The notes under the pieces were generated by a model. It made no database searches. It was given only the letters and a program-made list of their open reading frames with translations, and was not told where the DNA came from. From Pedobacter hartonius (GTDB lineage Bacteria; Bacteroidota; Bacteroidia; Sphingobacteriales; Sphingobacteriaceae): a stretch of 64,000 bases of DNA. The DNA is taken from positions 186,001 to 250,000 of the forward strand of contig NZ_FNRA01000001.1 of assembly GCF_900107535.1 (NCBI RefSeq), read 5' to 3'. Positions within the stretch are counted from its first letter, which is position 1; each line of letters begins with the position of its first letter. Shown piece after piece: positions 9,361 to 17,509 of this stretch. Position numbers and translations under genes: made by a program.

Positions 9361-9371
9361 TAACAGTGTTA
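9361..9371. promoter_or_regulatory. Operator-like palindrome 4 (TAAC-AGT-GTTA) at the tetR promoter
   Basis: Fourth copy, 27-28 bp upstream of the preferred tetR start. On the minus strand it directly follows TACATTTG (9374-9381), a perfect match to the Bacteroidota -7 element TAnnTTTG, so a bound repressor would cover the transcription start. The matching -33 TTG is not well spaced. Confidence 0.65.
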
Positions 9372-9478
9372 AGCAAATGTATCACTAGTTTTTTCAAACT
9401 GTATCAGCGCATTGTCAAAACTAAATACGCCATTAACTGACGTTCAGATCTGACGAACAATGAATTAAGTTTATGATT

Positions 9479-10234
9479 TTACTGAACTTCCAATCCATCG
9501 ATGCTCACATCCTTCGCATCTACAGACCAAATACGCACTTTATATCGTCCCGCATTGATCATTGTTCCGGTATCTGTAGTAACGTAACCCCACTTTCCTG
9601 GTTTAGTTTGAGCGAATTGAAGTATTTCCGGTGCTTTCATTACTGTACCGTCTGCAGCAAGCACTTCGAGCTTTGCGTTAAGCGGTCTGCCGGATGGATT
9701 ATGGTATTTAACAGTAAGTGAATACGTATCTGCTACGCCTACTGCAATTGTGAACTCAACGAATGCACCATCGTCCTGCATAAATTTTAATCTTTCCTTT
9801 CCCATCAGGGATGCCTTGACTACTCCTTTAGAATTGGAAAAAGCAGCTGCTGCAGGATAGTTTACCGCAGTCTTCAGATCAAACGCCGGGGCCAGGCTGC
9901 TCTGCGGCTGGATGGCCAGGATAACCGGCATGCCAAATCCTGAGGCGGCAGAAAATTTTACCGTACTGCCCTTTTCATATCTCTTTTTATAAACCTCCAA
10001 TTGTTTCCCTTCATTGTCCCGCAGAAAGGATTTACTATCTTCATATTCACCCGGTGCGGTGCCGGTTTTGCTATTACCGGTTTCCATAGCGATATAAACA
10101 TCGGCACCGGCGGTGACATGAAATGAAACCTCCTGTGTTTTATCCAGTCTTTTCCACTCCGCGCCGAACAGATTTGGCGGCAGCTCAGCAAAGGTATCGC
10201 CGGTATCCATCCAGGAGGTTACAGTTTCAGCCAA
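9479..10234 (-). pseudogene. C-terminal fragment of a secreted glycosidase-like protein, 5' end missing
   Basis: The open frame covers about 251 residues but has no convincing start: the first candidate is a TTG at 10234 and the frame closes about 14 codons further upstream without any ATG. There is no signal peptide. The sequence begins abruptly with WMDTGDTFAELPPNLFGAEW and continues as two beta-rich modules. The second (about residues 120-250, with GRPLNAKLEVL and GRYKVRIWSVDAKDVSIDGLEVQ) resembles the malectin/CBM-like modules that end many Bacteroidota GH2 and polysaccharide-lyase enzymes. I read it as the tail of a larger enzyme whose catalytic part has been lost. A short stand-alone binding protein is the alternative. 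Confidence 0.5.
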
Positions 10235-10287
10235 TGTTTTTAACGATATTTTAATTAATATTGCCAGTAAACAAAATTACACGTCTT

Positions 10288-11175
10288 ATGCTTCATTCCG
10301 CTCTTGCCAAAATAAAATTTCTTCTTCTTTCCCTTATCATACTGCTAAGCATACGGACAGGTTATGCACAATCATCTGTACCCTTTACCGTGACATCACA
10401 GGGGCATATCATGTTAAAAGCGAAAATAAACGGTGTGGAGGGAAACTTTATACTTGATACAGGTGCAGGCCTGACGCTGATTACCAAAACCTTCTCCGCC
10501 AGGGTAGGTAAATTGCATAAACAGGATGGCAGTTATACCGCCTTTCGCGCAACTGGTGAAAAGTTAACAGCTGACCTGTATGATGCCCAATCACTTACTC
10601 TGGGCAGTTTTGCAGAGCAACATCCGGTACTGACGGTTTTCGACGTAAACTTCGGGTCTATCGACGGCTTGATATCCCTCAAGAGTTTTATGAACCAGCC
10701 CCTCACCATTGATTACAGTAACAAAAAGATAATTTTTGAAACGGTTAAAAGCATGGCGGTGATCCAAAAAACAGGTCATCAGATTCCATTGCAACTGGAG
10801 GAATCAAGGGACAAATCACTGGACATATTTGCCTATTTCATCGTGAACAACAAGCTTACCCTACAGTTTTCAATTGACAGCGGAGCCGGTAATAATGTCT
10901 TCCGTCTGAATTCCAGGTATATTCCCGCATTAGGCATTGATACCGCAAGCGCTGCTAAAACTATCATTCCCAGCGAATTTGACCCAAAAGTTAAAACGGT
11001 TATCTATCAGGATAACGTTCAATCTATTGTGGCAAAGGCATCACCTGCTGCCCATTGCGAAAACGTCAAAGCCTCATTTATTGATGGCTTAATTTATGAT
11101 GGTATAGTTTCACTGAACTGGATAGGGAAACAGATTACATTTGATCTGAAAAACAGGCAAATGATTGTCAGGTAG
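10288..11175 (+). CDS. Secreted retropepsin-like aspartyl protease family protein with two Asp motifs
   Basis: The start at ATG 10288 gives 295 residues; a TTG at 10261 would add nine. From 10288 there is a good signal peptide, with a hydrophobic stretch and the likely cleavage site GYAQ-SS. Two aspartyl-protease motifs are present: FILDTGAGLTLI (Asp57) and FSIDSGAGNNVF (Asp197). Each is followed by a typical strand pattern, including LTIDYSNKKIIFE and ITFDLKNRQMIVR at the two ends. The protein therefore looks like two retropepsin halves in one chain, which could form an intramolecular active site like pepsin. It is divergent from the glycosidase fragment on the other strand. The substrate is unknown. 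Confidence 0.8.
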   Translation: MLHSALAKIKFLLLSLIILLSIRTGYAQSSVPFTVTSQGHIMLKAKINGVEGNFILDTGAGLTLITKTFSARVGKLHKQDGSYTAFRATGEKLTADLYDAQSLTLGSFAEQHPVLTVFDVNFGSIDGLISLKSFMNQPLTIDYSNKKIIFETVKSMAVIQKTGHQIPLQLEESRDKSLDIFAYFIVNNKLTLQFSIDSGAGNNVFRLNSRYIPALGIDTASAAKTIIPSEFDPKVKTVIYQDNVQSIVAKASPAAHCENVKASFIDGLIYDGIVSLNWIGKQITFDLKNRQMIVR

Positions 11176-11246
11176 CTTATAACTACTTTACAAATGATTA
11201 CGGGGCTTACGAATTTTATTCATTTTACCAAGACTGAAAGTATAAA

Positions 11247-11927
11247 ATGACAATACAGGATAATTTAAAAATAAGGCAGATCAGGAGTTCTGAAATTAAA
11301 TTTCTGGCCACATTCCTGTCGGAAATATTTTTCGACAATGCAGCTTACTCCACTGTTTTCCCGGATTTAGTAATTAGAAAAGCAGGGCTTGAATGGTTAT
11401 TTCACAAAATTCTGCTGCTCAATGAAGCTACAACCTACACCTGGATAGCAATAGATCCATCGGTTGAAACTATACAAAAGGCCGACGACCTGATAGCAAC
11501 GACAACCCTGTTGCACCCCAGCAAAAGAAAAAACGGCATATTGAATTATGTACAATTTGGGTTAGTTGCCTTGCCGTTCAAATTTGGTTGGGACGCGTTG
11601 CGTAATCTATTAAAATTGACCGATTATAATGACGGTGAGATTAACAGGGCAAGTAATGGAGAGCCTTTTTTTTACCTTTCAATGGTTGCGGTAAAAAAAG
11701 ATCACAGAGGAAAAGGTATCGCCACTAATTTATTAAACTACTTAATGGCACAGCACGTAGATCAATATCCGGACGCTTCCGGGCCCCTGAATCTTTTACT
11801 TACAACTCAACTGCAATCTAACGTTAATTTGTACCAAAAGCTGGGCTTTAAAGTTATTGAAGATGCACCTGTAACTGAGGCATTCTATCCAAACTGGACC
11901 ATGAAAAAAGTAATCGGCGGAAATTGA
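11247..11927 (+). CDS. GNAT family N-acetyltransferase
   Basis: 226 residues. The acetyl-CoA binding motif A is visible as MVAVKKDHRGKGIATNLLNYL around residues 148-168 (the R-G-x-G-x-A loop), and the C-terminal motif NVNLYQKLGFKVIED is typical of GNAT enzymes. The N-terminal half is longer than in minimal GNATs and holds substrate-binding elements that I cannot assign. The gene stands alone, 71 bp after the protease gene. The acetylated substrate is unknown. Confidence 0.9.
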   Translation: MTIQDNLKIRQIRSSEIKFLATFLSEIFFDNAAYSTVFPDLVIRKAGLEWLFHKILLLNEATTYTWIAIDPSVETIQKADDLIATTTLLHPSKRKNGILNYVQFGLVALPFKFGWDALRNLLKLTDYNDGEINRASNGEPFFYLSMVAVKKDHRGKGIATNLLNYLMAQHVDQYPDASGPLNLLLTTQLQSNVNLYQKLGFKVIEDAPVTEAFYPNWTMKKVIGGN

Positions 11928-12149
11928 AGCAATAGCTTATAATATTTATTTTCATTTTTAAGCACTCTATTTACTGAACGTTTAGCTTTAGTGGCGATAA
12001 TTATCATGTTTCAGTCACAGTCATATCTGTCGGTTCATTTAACGTAACACATGTTATGTCAATTCGTAACATCTGCAACCTGCTTTTGCTACAAACGATC
12101 ACAACTTAAAAGAGTAACATGGTTAAATTAGTGATATACTAACTAGCCA

Positions 12150-12368
12150 ATGAAAACATCAATAAGCAAACAGCAAAAAGGTTATGTCCACGAAGGATGG
12201 GAGGATATTATATTGGATGTCATAGCATTATTGTTTGTGATACTATTGTTTTTCACATCAAGTCACTTAGTGGCTTTTGAAATACATAAGCAACCTTCCG
12301 AATTACCATCCTTAATCCAAGGTTATTACGCTGCCGTCTACTTTGAATCCAATTGCTTTATCAATTAA
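12150..12368 (+). CDS. Small hypothetical membrane protein
   Basis: 72 residues with one strongly hydrophobic segment (about residues 20-40, IILDVIALLFVILLFFTSS). It lies 87 bp upstream of a Crp-like regulator on the same strand. No clear Shine-Dalgarno sequence or family signature is visible, and it could be a chance frame. The membrane segment and the consistent spacing are the only support. Confidence 0.35.
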   Translation: MKTSISKQQKGYVHEGWEDIILDVIALLFVILLFFTSSHLVAFEIHKQPSELPSLIQGYYAAVYFESNCFIN

Positions 12369-12455
12369 CCAAATACTAAACTACACGATAGGATTGGTTG
12401 TATCTCATTAACTCTTTTAAATAGTAACTATTCTATCCTATCCAAATTTAATACT

Positions 12456-13100
12456 ATGAAAATACTGGACAGCCTAACTAACGAGGCAAGATTAGAAAGA
12501 ATAATAACACGGGAAATTCTACCGAAGATAGAATCAATGGGGAAATACCTATCCAATGCGTTTATTGAATCTTTAATCTTCAATAGCAAATTGATGGAAG
12601 TTTTTAAAGGAGAAATTATCGAACATGCCGGGCCATGTACCGATGGCAATCTTTTGTATATAAATACTGGCATTGCTCACACATTTTATTATGATTCAAT
12701 TAGTCAAAAGCCACTTATCACCAAGATTTGGAAAAAGCATGATATCATATTCGACCTCGGAACCTTCCTGAATTCTGAGAACAGAAAAGAAACCATCCAG
12801 ATGTTAGAGGACGGAGAGTTACTAGGAATTAGTTATGACAACCTTAAAAAACTATTGGATACTTTTCCCAATATGGTTTCATTTTTATTACATCTGCAAG
12901 TGGAAAGGGAGCGACAGTATAAATACTATCAACACCTCTTAAGACTAACCGTCGATGAGAAAGTCAAGCTTTATTTAAGTGACAACCCAGCCATAATTAA
13001 CCGGATAAACAACGAATATATAGCCATGCACTTGGGTGTATCCAGAAGCAGGTTTAGCAAGGCTTATGTAGCCTACAAACGGGGGAATCACGTTTTTTGA
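12456..13100 (+). CDS. Crp/Fnr-like transcriptional regulator
   Basis: 214 residues. The first about 130 form a cyclic-nucleotide-binding-like beta-roll (GEIIEHAGPCTDGNLLYINTG, then IIFDLGTFLNSENRKETIQML and ELLGISYDNLKKLLDTFP). They lack the Arg-containing phosphate cassette of true cAMP sensors, as is usual for Bacteroidota members. A helical linker with VERERQYKYYQHLLRLTVDEKV follows, and the C-terminus has a short winged helix with IAMHLGVSRSRFSKAYVAYK as recognition helix. It probably senses a small ligand or redox state. No target is evident beyond the small upstream frame. Confidence 0.8.
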   Translation: MKILDSLTNEARLERIITREILPKIESMGKYLSNAFIESLIFNSKLMEVFKGEIIEHAGPCTDGNLLYINTGIAHTFYYDSISQKPLITKIWKKHDIIFDLGTFLNSENRKETIQMLEDGELLGISYDNLKKLLDTFPNMVSFLLHLQVERERQYKYYQHLLRLTVDEKVKLYLSDNPAIINRINNEYIAMHLGVSRSRFSKAYVAYKRGNHVF

Positions 13101-13199
13101 CAAGGTTGATTTTAGAATTCATAAAAGCTGACAGATAAATTTGAAATATCTGTATTTAATTTGACCGGATTTGAATAGTTAAGCGTCATTACTCATAAT

Positions 13200-13600
13200 T
13201 GTAACCCTCCCAAAAAATCGGACTGTATAAAAAACGAAAATTCGTAACTTTAAAACAGTAAGATGAAAAAATCAATAATCAGTGAGAGCCAGATCGTGGC
13301 AGCAATTAAGTAACAGGAGTCAGGAAAAAAAGTGGCGGATATCTGCCGTGCTCTTGGCGTACATCAGACGACTTTTTACAATTGGAAGAAAAAGTATTCA
13401 GGAATGGACAATCAGGAACTTCGCCGTTTGAAGGAGTTGGAGGAGGAAAACCGCAGATTAAAGCATATGTATGCTGAACTGGCGTTGGACAATAAAATCC
13501 TGAAAGACGTGCTGTCAAAAAAGTTCTAAAGCCCTGCCAGCGCAAAAACATGGTTACTTATGTGGTGGAGAGCCATCATATTAGTATCAGCGGGTTACAG
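13200..13600 (+). mobile_element. Decayed IS3-family insertion sequence remnant
   Basis: The left end begins near 13200 with a sequence of the TGTAACCCTCCCAAAAAATC type, which resembles IS3-family terminal repeats in this phylum. It carries an orfA with an internal stop and only the first about 20 codons of orfB before the similarity is lost near 13590. No right-hand inverted repeat was found, so the element is truncated and cannot move by itself. Confidence 0.7.
13263..13529 (+). pseudogene. IS3-family transposase OrfA, interrupted by a stop codon
   Basis: The frame opens at ATG 13263 with MKKSIISESQIVAAIK and continues after an in-frame TAA at 13311-13313 with QESGKKVADICRALGVHQTT and FYNWKKKYSGM, the helix-turn-helix of IS3 OrfA proteins. 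It ends with the leucine-zipper-like LKELEEENRRLKHMYAELAL. The TAA sits where intact relatives have Gln, so one C-to-T change explains it. An A6G run at 13517-13523 near the end of the frame is the usual -1 frameshift signal for making OrfAB, and orfB lies in the -1 frame as expected. Confidence 0.85.
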
Positions 13601-13627
13601 TATATTGCAGATAAATATTTCCATTAA
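13529..13627 (+). pseudogene. IS3-family transposase OrfB, N-terminal scrap
   Basis: In the -1 frame relative to orfA, the sequence reads KPCQRKNMVTYVVESHHISI, the usual start of IS3 OrfB just before the CRxLxLSRS region. Similarity stops at about 13590 and the frame closes at 13627. The DDE catalytic domain is absent. Confidence 0.65.
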
Positions 13628-13964
13628 GTTTATTTGCAGGTAGCGATCCCGATATTGTTCCTTCCCAAGTAACTGAATTGCCCCACTCACTATCTGAATG
13701 GGTGATAGAGGTTGTACTCAAAATGGTGCTCGATCCATTTTCTTCCAGAACTAATGACACTTTAACGGTATTATAGGTATTACCTACTTTTGTCAGGAGA
13801 AAATTAGCGGTAAAAAGAGTTGCCGCTCCAGGATTTGGGCGCAATTGACCGCTTGTCAAGTATTGACCAGGTATCATGAAGCTACTGATAGATACTGCGG
13901 CCTTAGCATTAATAATGGAGAACAAAATGCAAAGACAAAATGCTACTAATGATTTTCTTTTCAT
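13587..13964 (-). CDS. Small secreted hypothetical protein
   Basis: 125 residues with a signal peptide (MKRKSLVAFCLCILFSI, cleavage near AKA-AVS). The mature part is beta-rich and Ser/Thr-rich, like a small Ig-like or adhesin-type domain. Its start lies 6 bp after the end of the frameshifted lipoprotein gene upstream, and both proteins begin MKRK, so they form a pair. Its last codons touch the truncated end of the IS3 remnant, so the natural C-terminus may have been altered by the insertion. Confidence 0.55.
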   Translation of the reverse strand: MKRKSLVAFCLCILFSIINAKAAVSISSFMIPGQYLTSGQLRPNPGAATLFTANFLLTKVGNTYNTVKVSLVLEENGSSTILSTTSITHSDSEWGNSVTWEGTISGSLPANKLNGNIYLQYTVTR

Positions 13965-13969
13965 GATAC

Positions 13970-14268
13970 TTAGTTTTCAAATTTAACTTTGTAATCATTA
14001 GCAAGATCATAAATGCGTTCCATCTCAATTCTGCTTAGTCTATGCTCCCCTCGTAACCCAAATTTATATTCTTGGGTGCTGTTATCTAGAATAACTTTAT
14101 CTGGTGGTGTTTGCCAAGTGATTGAGATGATCTAATAATTCTTTGTGCTTTGTTGTCTCCTGAAGTTGACATCAAGGCTTGTACTGGTTTTTCTGTCACT
14201 TCTTTAGCGCACCCAAACGCGCAAAAAAGTAAAAATGCTGAAAGCGATAATTTAGTTTTTCTTTTCAT
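13970..14268 (-). pseudogene. Small lipoprotein gene with a frameshift
   Basis: The first frame (14268 to 14086) encodes 60 residues beginning with a lipoprotein signal, MKRKTKLSLSAFLLFCAFGC, and ends out of frame as GKHHQIKLF. In the neighbouring frame the same DNA continues sensibly as ITWQTPPDKVILDNSTQEYK and then GLRGEHRLSRIEMERIYDLA up to a TAA at 13970-13972. A single missing base near 14105-14130 would join the two into a lipoprotein of about 98 residues. The stop then lies 6 bp before the next gene, which supports the joined reading. A sequencing error is possible. Confidence 0.6.
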
Positions 14269-14425
14269 TTAATAATATGGTTATTTAAAAATTGTTTATT
14301 TGCAAATGAAAACATATTATACGTAATTTCAAATATAATTATTAAATAAATTATCATAATTGCAAATATTAATTTTATAATATTACCTTTTTGTTAATAA
14401 TAAGTTAATCACTAATATCTTTAGG

Positions 14426-15079
14426 CTACGGGTCATCCCAACATATATCACCATTATTATATAGCAAATCAAGAATTCTTCCATGACTTAGACTGAGTAC
14501 CGATCCTAATTCCTGCAGAAGCTGTAATGCCGTGGCGTGTTCCTTACCAGAATAGTCTTCACTAAGGAAATCTAAATAAAATTTAGATGAGGTCCATGAC
14601 AAATCGAAATCCACTTTTCCAGCCAATAACATGGAACAAAGAAAATTCACTACGTTTACCAGTGAAAAGGCAAAAAGGTCAAGGCTTTCTGCGGGTTCAA
14701 AATCTTCATCCACAAAATTATCCTCGGGAAATTGGTCTACAATGAGTTCCAAAACAAAATCTTCTCCCATTTCTGTTAACCTTTCGTCGCGAATTATAGT
14801 TCCAATATCCAGGCCATAAATGTTCGCTAAAGAATGTGCTGTTTCATAAATACCAGTCATACTATCATATGTTATTTTATGAAAATCATTATCTACTACA
14901 TCTAGCAAGGCTATACTACTATCATCGAGCGTGTCTGTACTAATCAATCCCTTCAGATCGCAGAATTCAGTTTCCACCAGGTATTTTAACGTGTTACATG
15001 CATTGAAAAAGCTAATTGTACCTAATACACTAATGGTTAGCGGGATCAAATCCCGCTGTTCATATGTTGTTATTTTCAT
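14426..15079 (-). CDS. Unknown acidic protein, paralogue A of a tandem pair
   Basis: 217 residues from ATG 15079. An ATG at 15133 would add 18 residues inside the upstream gene, but 15079 lines up exactly with the start of the upstream paralogue (MKITTYEQRDLIPLTISVLG against MGTTKYNEGDIILLTVIVLD). Both share a hydrophobic first helix and the motif TDxLDDSxxxLL near residue 48. The protein is Asp/Glu-rich, mostly helical by pattern, and has no recognisable catalytic motif. It overlaps paralogue B by 20 bp. I recognise no family. Confidence 0.75.
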   Translation of the reverse strand: MKITTYEQRDLIPLTISVLGTISFFNACNTLKYLVETEFCDLKGLISTDTLDDSSIALLDVVDNDFHKITYDSMTGIYETAHSLANIYGLDIGTIIRDERLTEMGEDFVLELIVDQFPEDNFVDEDFEPAESLDLFAFSLVNVVNFLCSMLLAGKVDFDLSWTSSKFYLDFLSEDYSGKEHATALQLLQELGSVLSLSHGRILDLLYNNGDICWDDP

Positions 15080-15731
15080 CTGGTTTCGCGTTTTGGTTAA
15101 AATAATATTCGTAAAAATGCTCCTGATGCTCATTCAGCTGAACACCTAATTCCGATAAAACTGCAAGTGCATAGACATGTACCTGATCGCTGTAATCGTC
15201 GGGCTCTAATGTTTCACACAAATCGTTTCTTTCGGAAATTTCATCATCGTCTATCTCACCATAAATAATTACCTTAATCAATATCTTGACGATCCTGATC
15301 AGCGAAGTGACGTATATCATCAGATGCTGAAGGTATTTGGCATCATCGTAGTCATCGGCTTGTTCATCCCAGGGAAACTCATCATCCATTAACTGCCAAT
15401 ATAACTCTTCTGCAAGTGCTGTCACACGCTCATTTTGTTGCTGATCCAACGAAGCGAGATTGTAAATTTTGTAGATATTGGTACAGGCGTCAGCCATTAA
15501 ATTAGCCTGTCTTCCTATCATCGAAATTAATTCATCATTCAAGGCATTAAGTAAATCTGCACCCGAATCATCCAGCACATCTGTGAGTACCTTTCCTCTC
15601 AAATCCTGATAATGATCCTTTACTGCGAACTTAAAAGCGATGCCTCCATAAAAAAAGGCAGATATATCCAATACAATTACTGTGAGAAGAATGATGTCTC
15701 CTTCGTTATATTTCGTAGTTCCCATAGTCAT
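15060..15731 (-). CDS. Unknown acidic protein, paralogue B of a tandem pair
   Basis: 223 residues. The ATG at 15731 overlaps the stop of the helix-turn-helix gene in an ATGA arrangement, and an ATG two codons later aligns with the start of paralogue A. The N-terminal hydrophobic helix (DIILLTVIVLDISAFFYGG) is followed by VLTDVLDDSGADLLNALNDE, the block shared with paralogue A. The remainder is helical and acidic (for example DDEFPWDEQADDYDDAK), with a second hydrophobic stretch (LMIYVTSLIRIVKILIKVII). The function is unknown. Tight coupling to an HTH protein suggests a regulated accessory module. Confidence 0.78.
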   Translation of the reverse strand: MTMGTTKYNEGDIILLTVIVLDISAFFYGGIAFKFAVKDHYQDLRGKVLTDVLDDSGADLLNALNDELISMIGRQANLMADACTNIYKIYNLASLDQQQNERVTALAEELYWQLMDDEFPWDEQADDYDDAKYLQHLMIYVTSLIRIVKILIKVIIYGEIDDDEISERNDLCETLEPDDYSDQVHVYALAVLSELGVQLNEHQEHFYEYYFNQNAKPDENNNI

Positions 15732-16000
15732 TGCTTAATTTGGTTAGCTTCCAATAATGCCACAACATCCGTCCAGAAGTAGTAATACCGTCTGGACAAT
15801 CTGACATAGCTGATTTTTTCCTTCTCCCGCCAACGCGCCACGGTTTTTGTACAAATCGCAAATAAAATTGCAAAATCACTTGTGGTAAGCAGCTCCTTCT
15901 TCGACAGTCCGATCAATTTCTCCCGTGTGAGCTGAGTATCAGTCAATGTGAGAAGTCTTTCCAACACTTTATCAAGTTTTTTAGAATTGTTTTTTTTCAT
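15728..16000 (-). CDS. Helix-turn-helix (excisionase/MerR-like) DNA-binding protein
   Basis: 90 residues. The C-terminal half reads LLTTSDFAILFAICTKTVAR and then WREKEKISYVRLSRRYYYFW, the short winged helix of the HTH_17 excisionase-like group that is common in Bacteroidota mobile elements. The N-terminus is a basic helix. It is the first gene of a coupled trio with paralogues B and A. It may control its own operon or recombination of the island. No integrase is present nearby. Confidence 0.8.
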   Translation of the reverse strand: MKKNNSKKLDKVLERLLTLTDTQLTREKLIGLSKKELLTTSDFAILFAICTKTVARWREKEKISYVRLSRRYYYFWTDVVALLEANQIKQ

Positions 16001-16089
16001 GTTTTTTGAGTTTAGAGTTAAAAATTAGACGCTTAATTAAATCTGAACGTCAACTCGTGCGCACCCATTGGCTTCAGACTATATCTTCG

Positions 16090-17499
16090 TTATATGATAT
16101 TTTCAATCAACTTCCTCAGATCGCGCACCATCCTGGCCATGATGGAATAACCGGCAATACTGATCAGAATTCCTTCGCTAAAATGTGGATCTGACAGATG
16201 ACTATCGGGATCCATTGTATACAGGTTGGATTTAGAGTGCTTTGAATACACATTACGGGCAAACCTTCCAGAATTTAACTGGAGATAAAAAAACCAGGCT
16301 TGCTGTTTCTCAATATATTCCTTTATAAAGACCCCTTTCTCCAGCAATACCTCTTTGGCAGCTACAACCATGGTACTGATGGCAGCGTATGCCTCCAACT
16401 CATGCTTATTGAGTTCTTCCATCCTCATTAAATGCAATAATGCATAAGTAAAAATTGGATGTACCTGTACAGCCCGCCTGTGATATTTCTTTTTTACCTT
16501 CGAGATATCGCTTTTATGACCGGCTATAACATTAATTGTAGAAAATGTAGGGTGAATGGTAGGTTTCATGATGATGATCACCGAACTATTGGTGCCCGGC
16601 AATATGCCCTCCAATAGGCTGGGATACTTCAATACGCCCGGAAACCTGTTATCAAGTAAAATTTTGAACTGGTATTTTTTTTGTAATTCAAGAAGCCCAT
16701 CCCATGTATAGCGGCTTCTTTCAATCATAAGCGGGTAAGGAATGGTAGATCCTATATATACAAGATCTACCTTGCAATCACTGCATACCTCTTTCAGTTG
16801 TGCTATCAATCCTGTGGAATCATCAATACCTATCACCCTGAGCTTTCTCTTCGCCTTCACTGCTGCTTTTCTAATCGCGTCCGAAAATGGGTTCATCATT
16901 ACAACAGTATTTTTAGAATCCGAAAATGCCTCGAAAGAAAAAGTAACGAGCTCAAGATGGTCATCTGCATAATACACCTCATCCTCATTAAAAACATAAT
17001 TCATTCTGGTGCTGACCAACTTCGCCAGTTCAGCGAGCAGATCAGGAACGATTTTTAAATCTTTCTTTTTTGAAGGCAGATCGACATATAAAAGCAGCGC
17101 ACGGTTAACTTTCGCATTAAAAGCTGCTTTGAACCCGTATATAGTTTCCCGATCCAGCATCATTCCCTTCTCAGAAACCTGAGATTGTTTGATCATCTTC
17201 TCAATCCTATTTCTTTGGTCCTCCGAAAGTTCAGGCACTACAAAAGTTCCAACACCCGTCTGTGTATGTATGATTTGATAGCCCTTTAATAAAATTGACC
17301 AGGCCCCCTGAATAACGGCCATTGCAACGTTTAAAGATTCCTTTAGATCCTTTTGAATAGGAAGCTTAACTCCCAGTAATGATGGATCTTTGATCACCAG
17401 TCTGGCAATTACAGACGCAATGAACCCAGCAGTTTTTTTATTTTCGCCGTTCAATTCCTTCATCAGGGTTTTGGTAAAATATTTGGTTATATTTTTCAA
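16090..17499 (-). CDS. Degenerate MocR/GntR-like protein with aminotransferase fold
   Basis: 469 residues, the length of MocR regulators. Residues 25-90 look like a GntR winged helix (KLPIQKDLKESLNVAMAVIQ, then GYQIIHTQTGVGTFVVPE, which matches the G-x-GTFV wing). From about residue 130 the pattern follows a class I aminotransferase domain. ILLDNRFPGVLKYPSLLEGI sits where MocR proteins have EDDYDSEFRY-x-PLPSL, and VIIIMKPTIHPTFSTINVIA sits where the GSFSK-x-x-P-x-R-GY lysine motif belongs. The key D-Y and SFSK residues are mostly lost, so PLP binding is doubtful. It is 89 bp upstream of the HTH gene on the same strand and may regulate that operon. Confidence 0.65.
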   Translation of the reverse strand: MKNITKYFTKTLMKELNGENKKTAGFIASVIARLVIKDPSLLGVKLPIQKDLKESLNVAMAVIQGAWSILLKGYQIIHTQTGVGTFVVPELSEDQRNRIEKMIKQSQVSEKGMMLDRETIYGFKAAFNAKVNRALLLYVDLPSKKKDLKIVPDLLAELAKLVSTRMNYVFNEDEVYYADDHLELVTFSFEAFSDSKNTVVMMNPFSDAIRKAAVKAKRKLRVIGIDDSTGLIAQLKEVCSDCKVDLVYIGSTIPYPLMIERSRYTWDGLLELQKKYQFKILLDNRFPGVLKYPSLLEGILPGTNSSVIIIMKPTIHPTFSTINVIAGHKSDISKVKKKYHRRAVQVHPIFTYALLHLMRMEELNKHELEAYAAISTMVVAAKEVLLEKGVFIKEYIEKQQAWFFYLQLNSGRFARNVYSKHSKSNLYTMDPDSHLSDPHFSEGILISIAGYSIMARMVRDLRKLIENII

Positions 17500-17509
17500 G
17501 GTAAATCAG

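Noticed and set aside
13332..13529. 65-residue frame as a stand-alone helix-turn-helix gene
   Set aside because: It is the continuation of IS3 orfA after the in-frame stop at 13311, not a separate gene.
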